From Gammaproteobacteria bacterium (GTDB lineage: Bacteria > Pseudomonadota > Gammaproteobacteria > Steroidobacterales > Woeseiaceae): DNA of 45,290 bases. Every line of letters starts with the position of its first letter. Position 1 is the stretch's first letter. The notes beneath the pieces were generated by a model. It was not told the origin of the DNA and searched no databases. It worked only from the letters and a program-made list of their open reading frames with translations. Shown piece by piece: positions 1 through 7,726 of this stretch. Location: assembly GCA_030425905.1 (NCBI GenBank), contig JAUHZT010000008.1, positions 1-45,290 of the forward strand, in the 5' to 3' direction. Both the position numbers and the translations under genes were made by a program.

Positions 1-527
1 TTAGCGCCTGGCAGACGAAGAACGAGATACTGACGCAAACGGATTTTCCGCTGCGAGCGCTCGTCATCGGCGTCGCAAAAGAACAGCGTCTCGCATTGAA
101 AGCCGGCCAGATACAGCTCAGGCTCGACGTTGAGGACATCATAGTGAACGCCGACCGTGACAAGATTCGGACCGTTCTCGACAATTTGCTGTCGAATGCG
201 ATCAAGTTCACCCCGAAGGGCGGATTTGTGACCATTCGCGCCCACCGGGCAGTATCGAGTTTTGTTATCGAGTTCGCAGACACTGGCCCCGGAATCCCCG
301 AGGATGAGAGTCCAAGGATTTTCGATGCGTTTTTCCAGGGCCGGCGGGAACAGGGTGGACAAGTGGCCGGCACAGGGATAGGCCTGTCGGTAGTCATGGA
401 GTGCATTCAGGCCCATGATGGGTCGGTTATGCTGGTGAACGACAATGAATTTTCGGGCGCACATTTTCGCGTCGAAATACCGCAACAACGCGCTTTACAC
501 ACTGAGAAAATTGCAGCTAATGCCTAG
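1..527 (+). CDS. glrK: Sensor histidine kinase, C-terminal part (GlrK/QseE-like), 5' end outside window
   Basis: The reading frame is open from base 3, so the gene begins upstream. The track's start at base 96 is an internal TTG and not a real start. What remains is the end of the dimerisation region and a full HATPase_c domain: N-box NLLSNAIKF, G1 box DTGPGIP, an F-box region (IFDAFFQG) and G2 box GTGIGLS. Such a kinase autophosphorylates and passes phosphate to a response regulator. The next two genes are a QseG-like lipoprotein and a GlrR-type sigma-54 activator, the same order as glrK-qseG-glrR in enterobacteria, and this identifies the kinase better than the fragment alone. Its stop codon overlaps the next start (ATGCCTAG), so translation is probably coupled. 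Confidence 0.85.
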   Translation, partial: SAWQTKNEILTQTDFPLRALVIGVAKEQRLALKAGQIQLRLDVEDIIVNADRDKIRTVLDNLLSNAIKFTPKGGFVTIRAHRAVSSFVIEFADTGPGIPEDESPRIFDAFFQGRREQGGQVAGTGIGLSVVMECIQAHDGSVMLVNDNEFSGAHFRVEIPQQRALHTEKIAANA

Positions 528-1149
528 TATCAGCAAACGAACATGCCAGATTGCCGCGACGGTTGGCGCCGTGCTGGTGCTGTCTGCGTGCGGTACGACG
601 GCAAGCTGGCTCGACCGTGTCGGGCCGCGATCTGATCGAAGCGCTGAGCCGGTGAATACCGGCGCTCCCAGCGCCGACGAGTACCTGCGCGAGCTGGACC
701 TGCTGGCAACCGGTGACCCGGCAACCCAGATCGAGATATACGCCGATGCCGAGTCGCGTTCCACGCTCACGCCCGACCCGTCCACAAACCTGCGTTTTGC
801 ACTCGTGCTTGCCACCCCGGGGCACAGCGAAATGAACTTGCAGCAGGCGCAAAGCATGCTTCGCGAACTGCTGACGCAGACAGCGCTGATGACGCCGTCC
901 GAGGTCGCGCTCGCGCATATCTACCTGAACTCTGTCGAGGAACGGCTGGTACTGGAATCCGAGGCCCGGCGACTGCGCGAGAACTCCAGTGATTCACGGC
1001 AGAACCGCACTGCCGAACAGGCGCTCAACCAGCGGCTGGCTGCCGTGGAGGCCGAAAACCGGCGGCTGCGCTCGCAACTGGCCGAAGCGGAGGAAAAACT
1101 GGAAGCAATTACATCGATCGAACGCTCGATTCGCGAACAGGGCCAGTAA
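520..1149 (+). CDS. qseG: QseG-like outer-membrane lipoprotein of the GlrK/GlrR system
   Basis: The protein has 209 residues from the ATG at 520, which overlaps the kinase stop by 8 bases. The longer track start at 445 lies deep inside the kinase gene and would put about 25 residues before the signal peptide. The N-terminus is a lipoprotein signal with a lipobox ending LSAC. The middle is helical and the last 45 residues are a charged heptad-like stretch (VEAENRRLRSQLAEAEEKL), a likely coiled coil. In enterobacteria QseG is an outer-membrane lipoprotein that contacts and stimulates the kinase GlrK; the position between kinase and regulator argues for the same role here. Sequence similarity to QseG is weak by eye, so the name rests on gene order, lipobox and coiled coil. 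Confidence 0.7.
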   Translation: MPSISKRTCQIAATVGAVLVLSACGTTASWLDRVGPRSDRSAEPVNTGAPSADEYLRELDLLATGDPATQIEIYADAESRSTLTPDPSTNLRFALVLATPGHSEMNLQQAQSMLRELLTQTALMTPSEVALAHIYLNSVEERLVLESEARRLRENSSDSRQNRTAEQALNQRLAAVEAENRRLRSQLAEAEEKLEAITSIERSIREQGQ

Positions 1150-1267
1150 GCACCCTCACCGTCGCCATTCCGCGACAAGTGCTTATTTCTGAAAGGATTA
1201 CCTTGCCCCGGCCCGGTCTTCGCACTACCCTTGCAGTTCATTCGCTACGCGCACAAGCTAGTTATTC

Positions 1268-2611
1268 ATGGCCGCAAAATCCATTGGAAAAATTCTCCTG
1301 GTCGATGACGACCCGGGCCTGCTCCGACTTCTGTCTATTCGACTGCGTGCCGAAGGCTACGAAGTGGACGCCGTCGACAGCGCCCAGAATGCGCTGGCAA
1401 GACTGCCGCGCTTCGCACCTGACCTCGTAATTACCGACCTGCGCATGGACAAGATGGATGGCATTGGCCTCCTGAAAGAATTGCAGACACGTTCGCCCGG
1501 CTTGCGCGTCGTGATCATCACCGCCCATGGCACGATTCCGGACGCAGTAACCGCAACGCAGAGCGGTGCCTTTGGTTTTCTCACGAAACCCATCGACAAA
1601 GATGAGTTGATGGAGACCGTCGAAAAAGCGCTGCGGGTGTCCGGCTCTGCCAATATCGACGAAGACTGGGCTTCCGGCATTATCACGCGTAACCAGGGCA
1701 TGAAGGAAGTGCTGAACCAGGCCAAGATGGTCGCCGCTACCGATGCGCGAGTGCTGATCACGGGTGAATCCGGTACAGGCAAGGAACTACTGGCGCGTGC
1801 CATCCACAATGCGAGCCCGCGCAAGAATGAAGCCTTTGTTGCCATCAATTGCAGCGCCATGGCAGAAAACCTGCTTGAGTCGGAATTGTTCGGTCATGAA
1901 AAAGGCGCGTTCACCGGCGCTACCCGCAGCCACAACGGCCTGTTCCAGTCGGCTGAAGGCGGCACCCTGCTGCTCGATGAAATTGGCGACATGCCCATGC
2001 GACTGCAGGTCAAGCTGCTGCGGGTTCTGCAGGAAAACCAGGTGCGCCCGGTCGGCAGTACCGATGCTGTCGAAGTCGATGTCCGTGTGATCTCGGCAAC
2101 GCACCGCGATTTGCAGGACCTCATGAAGCACGGCGGATTCCGCGAAGACCTGTATTACCGCCTGAACGTCGTGAACATCAAGTTGCCCACGCTCGACGAA
2201 CGGCGCGAGGATATCCCGCTGCTGGTTGCACATTTCCTGCAGGTGATTGCGCGTGAAGCCGACCAGGAGCGCAAGGTCTACGCACCCGAAGCCGTTGAAA
2301 TGCTCGTGACCGCTGAATGGCCCGGCAATATCCGGCAACTGTCAAACGTGGTGCGGCAGAACGTTGCCTTGTCCCGCTCGCCGGTTATCAGTGCCGAACT
2401 GGTGCAACAAAGCCTTGGCGAACACGCCGGCAAATTGCTGTCATTTACCGATGCGCGAGATGAGTTTACCCGCAACTACCTTTCACAAATCCTGCAGATT
2501 ACGCAGGGCAATGTCAGCCAGGCGGCGCGACTCGCAAAGAGAAACCGCACCGACTTTTACAAACTCCTGTCGCGGCACGACCTGAACCCGGACCAGTTCA
2601 AATCTCGCTAG
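1268..2611 (+). CDS. glrR: Sigma-54-dependent response regulator GlrR
   Basis: This 447-residue regulator has the full NtrC-type layout. A receiver domain has the acidic pocket DDD near residue 13, the phospho-acceptor D57 (VITDLRM) and K107. The AAA+ domain has Walker A GESGTGKE (166-173), the sigma-54 contact loop GAFTGA (213-218) and Walker B LLLDEIGD (234-241). A Fis-type helix-turn-helix (GNVSQAARLAKRNRTDFY) closes the protein. In E. coli GlrR with phosphorylated GlrK activates the sigma-54 promoter of the small RNA GlmY and rpoE; which targets it has here cannot be seen. The 118-base gap after qseG shows no obvious promoter, and no strong ribosome site precedes the ATG. The 3' end overlaps the convergent prsR by 14 bases. 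Confidence 0.88.
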   Translation: MAAKSIGKILLVDDDPGLLRLLSIRLRAEGYEVDAVDSAQNALARLPRFAPDLVITDLRMDKMDGIGLLKELQTRSPGLRVVIITAHGTIPDAVTATQSGAFGFLTKPIDKDELMETVEKALRVSGSANIDEDWASGIITRNQGMKEVLNQAKMVAATDARVLITGESGTGKELLARAIHNASPRKNEAFVAINCSAMAENLLESELFGHEKGAFTGATRSHNGLFQSAEGGTLLLDEIGDMPMRLQVKLLRVLQENQVRPVGSTDAVEVDVRVISATHRDLQDLMKHGGFREDLYYRLNVVNIKLPTLDERREDIPLLVAHFLQVIAREADQERKVYAPEAVEMLVTAEWPGNIRQLSNVVRQNVALSRSPVISAELVQQSLGEHAGKLLSFTDARDEFTRNYLSQILQITQGNVSQAARLAKRNRTDFYKLLSRHDLNPDQFKSR

Positions 2612-3986
2612 TGGCTTTTTTCGAATAACCTTCGGCTGACAGATCGTACTTGTTCAGCAAGTCGTACAAAGTTGGCCGGGTAATGCCGAGCAGTTCCGCT
2701 GCTTTGGAAATATTTCCGTAGCTCCGCGTTAGCGCGACCCGAATCGCCTTTGACTCGGCACGCTGCCGCACTTCACGCAAATTCAGCGTTTCAACGTTGT
2801 CTTCGCCCGGAGACAAGCCAAGATCCTGCGCTGTTACCAGTTTGCCGTCTGCCATGATTACGGCACCCTTGATCTTGTTTTCCAGTTCCCGCACGTTGCC
2901 CGGCCACGAGTAGGCCTCGATGGCACTAATTGCATCGTCGCTGAAGCCACTCAGCGCCCGTTTCTGTTTCTCGCAATACTTTTGCAACAGCGTCCTTGCA
3001 AGTATCAATCGCCCTTCTTCGCGATCCCGAAACGGCGGGATGTTGATAGTGATTTCGGCAATTCGATAGTAGAGATCTTCGCGGAACAGGTTCTCGGCAA
3101 TGATGTGCTCGGGCTTTTGATTGGTTGCGCACACGACTCGCACGTCGACCGCAATTTCCTGCCGGCCGCCGACGCGCTCGATGACGCGCTCCTGCAGGAA
3201 TCGCAACAGCTTCGCCTGTAGCGACATTGGCATGTCACCGATTTCGTCGAGAAACAGGGTGCCACCGTTTGCTACTTCTACCTTGCCGATCGTTTGTTTG
3301 TGCGCGCCGGTGAACGAGCCTTTCTCATGACCAAAAAGCTCGGACTCGAGCAAATTCTCCGGGATAGCGGCGCAGTTGATCGCAACAAAATTGCCCTGCG
3401 CTCTCGGGCTCAACCTGTGCAATGCTCTCGCGAGCAATTCCTTACCCGTGCCAGACTCACCAAGAAGCAGTGTTGTTACATCAGTCGGCGCCACTTTTTC
3501 GATCATCTTGCACACCGACAACATGGCTTCACTCGCCGCGACAATGCCGTCGAGTGGCGATTCATTCACCTGGTATTGCAGCCGCCGATTCTCGGCTTCG
3601 AGTTCGTATATATTGAACGCGCGATCGACGAGCAACTTGAGCGTGTCGGTGTCGACCGGTTTTTCGTAGAAATCGTAGGCACCAAGGCCAATTGCTGACA
3701 GCGCATTCTCCTGGTCGCCGTTACCCGTCACCACAATGACCTTGGTATACGGTGCCAGCCGCAGCGTTTCGGTCAGTGTCGCAAGGCCCTCCTCCACACC
3801 TTCCGGATGTGGCGGCAGACCGAGATCCTGCAACACGACGGTTGGCTCATGCCGGCGCAGTTCCGTGATCGCTGATTCGCGATCAACCGCCGTGCAAACG
3901 TCGTAGTCTTCAAAACACCACTTCAATTGGCTTAGCAGACCGGGGTCGTCTTCAACTATTAGCAGCTTGCGGCTGGGTTCACTCAT
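2598..3986 (-). CDS. prsR: PEP-CTERM-box response regulator PrsR, sigma-54 activator
   Basis: The 462 residues comprise a receiver domain (VEDD near residue 11, acceptor D54 in VLQDLGLPP, K109), an AAA+ domain with Walker A GESGTGKE (176-183), GSFTGA in the GAFTGA position (223-228) and Walker B LFLDEIGD, and a Fis-type helix-turn-helix (YGNISKAAELLGITRPTLYDLL). The LQDLGLPP receiver signature and overall layout match the PrsR family, which occurs in genomes with exosortase/PEP-CTERM systems and works with the kinase PrsK and RpoN. Five PEP-CTERM genes and four matching sigma-54 promoters lie in this window. No prsK is adjacent, so the kinase must be elsewhere. GSFTGA is a mild variant that keeps the T and GA needed to touch sigma-54. 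Confidence 0.88.
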   Translation of the reverse strand: MSEPSRKLLIVEDDPGLLSQLKWCFEDYDVCTAVDRESAITELRRHEPTVVLQDLGLPPHPEGVEEGLATLTETLRLAPYTKVIVVTGNGDQENALSAIGLGAYDFYEKPVDTDTLKLLVDRAFNIYELEAENRRLQYQVNESPLDGIVAASEAMLSVCKMIEKVAPTDVTTLLLGESGTGKELLARALHRLSPRAQGNFVAINCAAIPENLLESELFGHEKGSFTGAHKQTIGKVEVANGGTLFLDEIGDMPMSLQAKLLRFLQERVIERVGGRQEIAVDVRVVCATNQKPEHIIAENLFREDLYYRIAEITINIPPFRDREEGRLILARTLLQKYCEKQKRALSGFSDDAISAIEAYSWPGNVRELENKIKGAVIMADGKLVTAQDLGLSPGEDNVETLNLREVRQRAESKAIRVALTRSYGNISKAAELLGITRPTLYDLLNKYDLSAEGYSKKATSEI

Positions 3987-4116
3987 CGTCTATCGCTCGT
4001 TACGTTGCAAAAAAGGTCGCGTGAATTGAAGTGCAATGGTGCCATGAGTGCGCCAGCGAATGCAGGGTTTGGATCACATTCGAACCCGGCACTCGGTCGC
4101 AAAATTACGCGGCGCT

Positions 4117-4896
4117 TTAAAGCGTTCGTGCAGAAGCCACGATACCGCCATCCACCGGTATTACCGCGCCGCTGACATACGCGCCCGCGCGCGACGCAAG
4201 GAAGATAGCTGTACCGGCCATATCGGACGGCTCGCCAATGCGTCCGAGCGGCACGCCGGCGCGAATCTCGTCGCCCCGCGTATTCAGCGTATGTGCCATC
4301 ATCTTGCTCGGGAACGGGCCTGGGGCTATCGCATTGGCTGTGATGTGACGCGCTGCCAGGTGTGCGGACAAGGTCCGCGTGAGATGGTGCACGGCCGCCT
4401 TGCTTGCGCCGTACGAATACGTCGGCATTCGATTGACGTTCAAGCCGTCGATGGACCCAACGTTGATGATCCGCGCGGGATCGCGCTCGCTGGCCGCCGC
4501 CTCCAGCAGCGGCAACAAAGCCTGGGTCAGGAAAAACGGGCCTTTGACGTTGATGTCCATCACCTTGTCCCAGCCCGACTCCGGGAATTCTTCGATGGGT
4601 GCACCCCAGGTCGCACCGGCGTTATTGACGAGGATATCGAGCTTTGGCTCACGTTCAGCGATGGCATTGGCAAGCTGTTCGATTCCTGCCCTGGTCGAAA
4701 GGTCGGCCGGGAGAGAGATACAGCTGCCAAGCGACGCCAGCCGGGCTGCCGTCGCATCGCATGCCTCGGCTTTGCGCGCGGATATATAGGTTTTGACGCC
4801 GTTGGCGACAAAGCCCTCGGCGATCATTTCCCCGATACCGCGTGAGCCCCCCGTCACCAGCGCCACTTTGCCCGAGACATCAAACAACTTGTTCAT
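4117..4896 (-). CDS. Short-chain dehydrogenase/reductase, RhlG-like
   Basis: From the ATG at 4896 this is a 259-residue classical SDR. The track start at 4908 would place the GAGGAG ribosome site inside the gene, so the later ATG, 5 bases after that site, is preferred. The cofactor motif TGGSRGIG (15-22) begins the Rossmann fold, NNAG follows, and the catalytic set is S148, Y162 and K166 (YSYGASK). The stretch LDILVNNAGATWGAPIEE and the PGxFPSxM region resemble Pseudomonas RhlG, an NADPH-dependent beta-ketoacyl reductase, so a 3-oxoacyl or similar ketone substrate is plausible. It stands alone between prsR and bfd, and the window gives no pathway partner. SDR substrate calls from sequence are weak. 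Confidence 0.8.
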   Translation of the reverse strand: MNKLFDVSGKVALVTGGSRGIGEMIAEGFVANGVKTYISARKAEACDATAARLASLGSCISLPADLSTRAGIEQLANAIAEREPKLDILVNNAGATWGAPIEEFPESGWDKVMDINVKGPFFLTQALLPLLEAAASERDPARIINVGSIDGLNVNRMPTYSYGASKAAVHHLTRTLSAHLAARHITANAIAPGPFPSKMMAHTLNTRGDEIRAGVPLGRIGEPSDMAGTAIFLASRAGAYVSGAVIPVDGGIVASARTL

Positions 4897-5030
4897 ACCG
4901 CTCCTCACTATCGCATTGCTATCAGAACGAGGGGATCCGGATCTTTTTCACCGGACGCGCCGGGCATCTTAGCGTGAAATGCCGGCGCTCCCCTACTTCT
5001 GCTGCTGGACAGGAATTTGACGTAATCGTA

Positions 5031-5059
5031 TTGACAATCATTCTCATTTGCAGTTGAAT
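5031..5059 (+). promoter_or_regulatory. bfd promoter overlapped by a Fur box
   Basis: A -35 element TTGACA (5031-5036) is followed after 17 bases by a -10-like TTGAAT (5054-5059). The 15-mer TGACAATCATTCTCA at 5032-5046 matches the Fur 7-1-7 consensus TGATAATNATTATCA at all but two fixed positions and sits on the -35 and spacer. Iron-loaded Fur would therefore block transcription of bfd when iron is plentiful, as expected for a gene that releases iron from bacterioferritin. Confidence 0.75.
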
Positions 5060-5089
5060 TAGCCCAGACCTGCGAACAAGGGCCCGAGA

Positions 5090-5308
5090 ATGTACGTTTG
5101 TATCTGCAATGCCATCACTGAAGACGAGATTCGCGCCGTCGCTCAATCCGGCGTCCGGGACCTTTGGACCCTGCAGAAAGAACTGGGGGTTGCTGCCGGT
5201 TGCGGTACCTGCAAAGAATCCGCCATGCAGGTTCTGAAGGAGGCTGAACAGCCGCATGCGACCCGCATGCCCGCAGAGCCGCGCATGTACAGCCCCTCCG
5301 CGGCCTGA
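5090..5308 (+). CDS. bfd: Bacterioferritin-associated ferredoxin Bfd
   Basis: The product is a small 72-residue [2Fe-2S] protein. Ligand cysteines are C4 and C6 (VCICN) and C38 and C41 (GCGTC), the Bfd arrangement, and the spacing and the text MYVCICNAITEDEI are characteristic. Bfd docks on bacterioferritin and passes electrons to the ferric core so that iron is released to the cytoplasm under iron limitation. The Fur box in its promoter supports that role. Its partner bfr is also in this window but 33 kb away at 38359, so the pair is split. The last 20 residues, after about residue 52, are an extra Pro/Ala/Arg-rich tail that short Bfd proteins usually lack. A strong terminator follows. Confidence 0.93.
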   Translation: MYVCICNAITEDEIRAVAQSGVRDLWTLQKELGVAAGCGTCKESAMQVLKEAEQPHATRMPAEPRMYSPSAA

Positions 5309-5328
5309 GATAACAGCACTGGAAAGAC

Positions 5329-5360
5329 AAAAAAAAGCCCCGCACAAGCGGGGCTTTTTT
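5329..5360. terminator. Bidirectional intrinsic terminator between bfd and the PEP-CTERM operon
   Basis: The perfect stem GCCCCGC / GCGGGGC with loop ACAA is flanked by an A-run on the left and a T-run on the right. It can end bfd transcripts on the plus strand and the convergent PEP-CTERM operon on the minus strand. Confidence 0.9.
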
Positions 5361-5386
5361 GTTTATAGGAATTACCGCGGTTTGAA

Positions 5387-5944
5387 CTAGCGTCTGCGCA
5401 ATTTCCGACGACCGATAACGATCAGCAATAGACCACCACCCAGTAACACCAGCGTACCCGGCTCTGGAACGCTGACGTGTCCGTCACCGTTATCGTCGGG
5501 TTTCGGGTTGTCATGATCATCAATGCAGAAAATATCGCCCAGGTGGCTTAGCAGCGCATGCACTAACGAACCGAGGTCAGCGCCATTGCCGCCGAACCAG
5601 TCGCCAAGTTTCTTGCCGTTGTCGTTTTTCTGCTGGCCAGGGCCAAAGTCAAACAGTGAAGCGAGCCCGGCCAGGCCATTCGCATGCCCGCCCGACTTCG
5701 TGCCAACCTCCAGGAATTTGGCAAACAGGTCGTTCTTGTCGATCTGGCCCGACTGCCCGCCTTTACCAGACCACGCGTCCAGCCAGTTGCCATTCTTGTT
5801 CGAATGCTTGTCGCCCGTTGCGCAGGCTCCGCGTGCTGCGGCGCCATTTTCGTCGCAATCAATCCGGTCCGCATTCGCGGGGCCGGCAAGCGCAAGTGAT
5901 AATGCGACTATGGTTGAGAATTGGATCCAGTGTGTTTTTTTCAT
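5387..5944 (-). CDS. PEP-CTERM sorting-signal protein, small, Asp/Gly/Asn-rich
   Basis: This 185-residue exported protein has a signal peptide (to about ANA-D, residue 26). The mature part is hydrophilic and low in complexity, rich in G, N, D and K, with few cysteines (CDEN, ACATG, IFCID). It ends in a PEP-CTERM signal: VPEPGTLVLLGGG, a hydrophobic helix and the basic tail GRRKLRRR. In exosortase systems this tail targets the protein to the envelope for processing, usually on cells making exopolysaccharide. It lies 55 bases after the next PEP-CTERM gene on the same strand and shows no sigma-54 site of its own, so the two are probably one operon ended by the terminator at 5329. The function of the mature part is not recognisable. 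Confidence 0.85.
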   Translation of the reverse strand: MKKTHWIQFSTIVALSLALAGPANADRIDCDENGAAARGACATGDKHSNKNGNWLDAWSGKGGQSGQIDKNDLFAKFLEVGTKSGGHANGLAGLASLFDFGPGQQKNDNGKKLGDWFGGNGADLGSLVHALLSHLGDIFCIDDHDNPKPDDNGDGHVSVPEPGTLVLLGGGLLLIVIGRRKLRRR

Positions 5945-5999
5945 TAGCTAAGTCTTAGTTTCTCGTTTCAGAACGAATTTCCGATGCCGGCACGGACGC

Positions 6000-6611
6000 C
6001 TAGATCTTTAGAGCTTTGCGCCGACGCATGCCAAGCAACAACAAGCCGCCACCTAGCAGGGCCAGTGTGCCGGGTTCGGGTACAGAGGTCGTACCGCCTT
6101 CTCCACGACCCCAAAGCCGGATGTTCGAGAAGCCGCCGCCTGTACCACTGATATAGTCATAAACCAGGTTGCCCATTGTCTCGCCGGGAGTGATCAGCCA
6201 TGCGAAATGGTCTGGTCCGCTCGTGTTGGCATTACCATGCCCAACATGAATAGTAATCACAGCCTCAGAGAACGTATTCCAGAATTCGGCCCCGATACCC
6301 CAATCGAGATCAAAGTCACCGCCGCCCCACATTCCGGAATTAAAAGAGACGGACAGAAAATCGTCAGCATCGTCGGCACTGCCAGAATTGCCTGCAATAT
6401 GCCCTGCATCGGACCATTCATCACCAGTCCAATAATCTTGCAGATCGTCGTCGTTCGGATTGCCGTTGCCCGTGTTGCAGGCCTCAGCCTCGGATAGAGT
6501 AGCGAGGATGTAGTCGTCGTCGCCACAGGTGATTTCGTCTGCGCCAGCCTGCGCCGCGAAGCCGAGCGTCAGAATCAAGCCGAATGCCGTTATTTTGTTT
6601 GTTGCTTTCAT
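6000..6611 (-). CDS. PEP-CTERM sorting-signal protein
   Basis: The start is taken at the ATG at 6611, because the signal peptide (MKATNKITAFGLILTLG, cut near AGA-D) begins there. The track start at 6635 adds eight charged residues in front of it. The resulting 203-residue protein has an acidic mature part rich in Asp, Gly and Trp with two cysteines (ITCGDDDY, AEACNTG), probably a beta-sandwich. It ends with VPEPGTLALLGGG, a hydrophobic helix and RRRKALKI, a full PEP-CTERM signal for exosortase. A sigma-54 promoter lies 57 bases upstream. It is the first gene of a two-gene operon with 5387-5944. I do not recognise a more specific function. Confidence 0.87.
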   Translation of the reverse strand: MKATNKITAFGLILTLGFAAQAGADEITCGDDDYILATLSEAEACNTGNGNPNDDDLQDYWTGDEWSDAGHIAGNSGSADDADDFLSVSFNSGMWGGGDFDLDWGIGAEFWNTFSEAVITIHVGHGNANTSGPDHFAWLITPGETMGNLVYDYISGTGGGFSNIRLWGRGEGGTTSVPEPGTLALLGGGLLLLGMRRRKALKI

Positions 6612-6667
6612 ATATTTATTTTCTCGCCCAAGCATGGGATCAAATTGAAGTTACTGCCAAGGTCTAA

Positions 6668-6683
6668 TGCAACAGCCATGCCA
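6668..6683 (-). promoter_or_regulatory. Sigma-54 promoter of the 6000-5387 PEP-CTERM operon
   Basis: Read on the minus strand this is TGGCATGGCTGTTGCA: -24 GG and -12 GC separated by exactly 10 bases, with TTGCA at -12. The sigma-54 consensus is TGGCAC-N5-TTGCW, so the only mismatch is T for C. It ends 57 bases before the start codon. Confidence 0.8.
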
Positions 6684-6866
6684 CCATTATTTTTTATAAC
6701 AAGAACAGTTACTTGCCATTTTGGCAGGATATTCTGTTGTACAGCCTGTAAGTTTCTTCGACATTTTGTTTGCAGTGTTGTCGTTATGTTTAATTGGTGT
6801 CGGCTGAGTTGACAGGAATTACTATGTAAAAACCCTAACTAATTGTTTTTAAATGATTTAGTGATC

Positions 6867-6882
6867 TGGCACAGATGTTGCT
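6867..6882 (+). promoter_or_regulatory. Sigma-54 promoter of the 6962 PEP-CTERM gene
   Basis: TGGCACAGATGTTGCT matches the sigma-54 consensus TGGCAC-N5-TTGCW at every fixed position, with GG and GC 10 bases apart. It lies 80 bases upstream of the start codon of the PEP-CTERM gene at 6962. Confidence 0.87.
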
Positions 6883-6961
6883 TAGATACTGATAGCTCAA
6901 TAACCGACGGACGCGTGACGGCCCCGAGCTAAGAGGCCTGGCGCATTGATTCAAGGACGCT

Positions 6962-7642
6962 ATGAAAGTGAACATCAAGTCAAAGTTAATCGCAGGCATT
7001 GTCGCCTCGACATTTATTTCCTTATCGGCACTGGCCGATCCGATCATCGTTGAAATTGAAGGCGGTGAGGCTCCCGATACACTCGGCGGTTTTACGCTGA
7101 CACCGTTCGACGAGCCGACAGCTACTGATTGTGCAACCTCAACGGCATCACCCCTGGGTGGCGAAGTTGAGTTCCAGAATCAAAGCAACGACCCGATGTG
7201 CATGAACGTTAAAGACCCGAACTGGTGGGAGTGGGATCACGGCAACGTATTCACCACCGGCGAGAACTGGATCGAACTGGTCCTGCCCGCGAACACCAAC
7301 GCATTCGTCTTCTGGGTTGGCGGCAACATGGGCGGCACCGGCTGGATCGAAGCTTACGACAACAACGACGGCTTTAGCGGTCGTGTTAACTTCGGCGGCA
7401 ACACGGATATCGATTTTGGTCCGGGCAATTCACCGGGCTTCGGTGTTTACTCGAGCAATTGCTCGGCTATTTCCCGCATCATTATTGAACCGTTCGACTG
7501 GGGCACCGGCCACTTCTCAACCAGCCAGGGTGAGTGCGCATCGGTTCCGGAACCGGCTCCCATTACCCTGCTGGGTCTTGGATTGCTGGGCCTCGCGGTA
7601 AGCCGTCGCCTGCAACGTAAAGCGGTAAAGGTTTCATCCTGA
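6962..7642 (+). CDS. PEP-CTERM sorting-signal protein
   Basis: The 226 residues start with a signal peptide (cut near ALA-D, residue 26), and a ribosome site AAGGA lies 5 bases before the ATG. The mature part is acidic and rich in Gly, Asn, Trp and Phe, with five cysteines and a predicted beta-sandwich character (DWGTG, WVGGNMGGTGW). It ends in VPEPAPITLLGLGLLGLA and the basic tail SRRLQRK, a PEP-CTERM signal of the PEPAP variety. Transcription should start from the sigma-54 promoter at 6867, and an intrinsic terminator follows at 7689. No catalytic motif is visible; an exopolysaccharide-associated surface protein is the most one can infer. Confidence 0.87.
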   Translation: MKVNIKSKLIAGIVASTFISLSALADPIIVEIEGGEAPDTLGGFTLTPFDEPTATDCATSTASPLGGEVEFQNQSNDPMCMNVKDPNWWEWDHGNVFTTGENWIELVLPANTNAFVFWVGGNMGGTGWIEAYDNNDGFSGRVNFGGNTDIDFGPGNSPGFGVYSSNCSAISRIIIEPFDWGTGHFSTSQGECASVPEPAPITLLGLGLLGLAVSRRLQRKAVKVSS

Positions 7643-7688
7643 GTTTGCTCTTGCGGCGCGAGTCGCAACAGAAACTTTGACCGATCAG

Positions 7689-7726
7689 AATAGCCGCACC
7701 TCGCAAGGGGCGCGGCTATTTTTTTA
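7689..7726 (+). terminator. Intrinsic terminator after the 6962 PEP-CTERM gene
   Basis: The stem AATAGCCGC / GCGGCTATT with a 14-base loop runs into eight T residues. The T-run overlaps the stop codon of the convergent gene ending at 7724. Confidence 0.85.

Larger units (their letters stand above)
6612..6961. other. Divergent AT-rich regulatory region between two PEP-CTERM units
   Basis: These 350 bases hold no gene. The region is clearly more AT-rich than its flanks and contains two sigma-54 promoters pointing outwards (minus at 6668-6683, plus at 6867-6882), about 180 bases apart. Between them are small dyads that could serve as activator sites: TGCCATTTTGGCA at 6714-6726 and TGTC-N9-GACA near 6799-6815. 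An activator bound here, presumably PrsR, could serve both directions. Confidence 0.7.
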
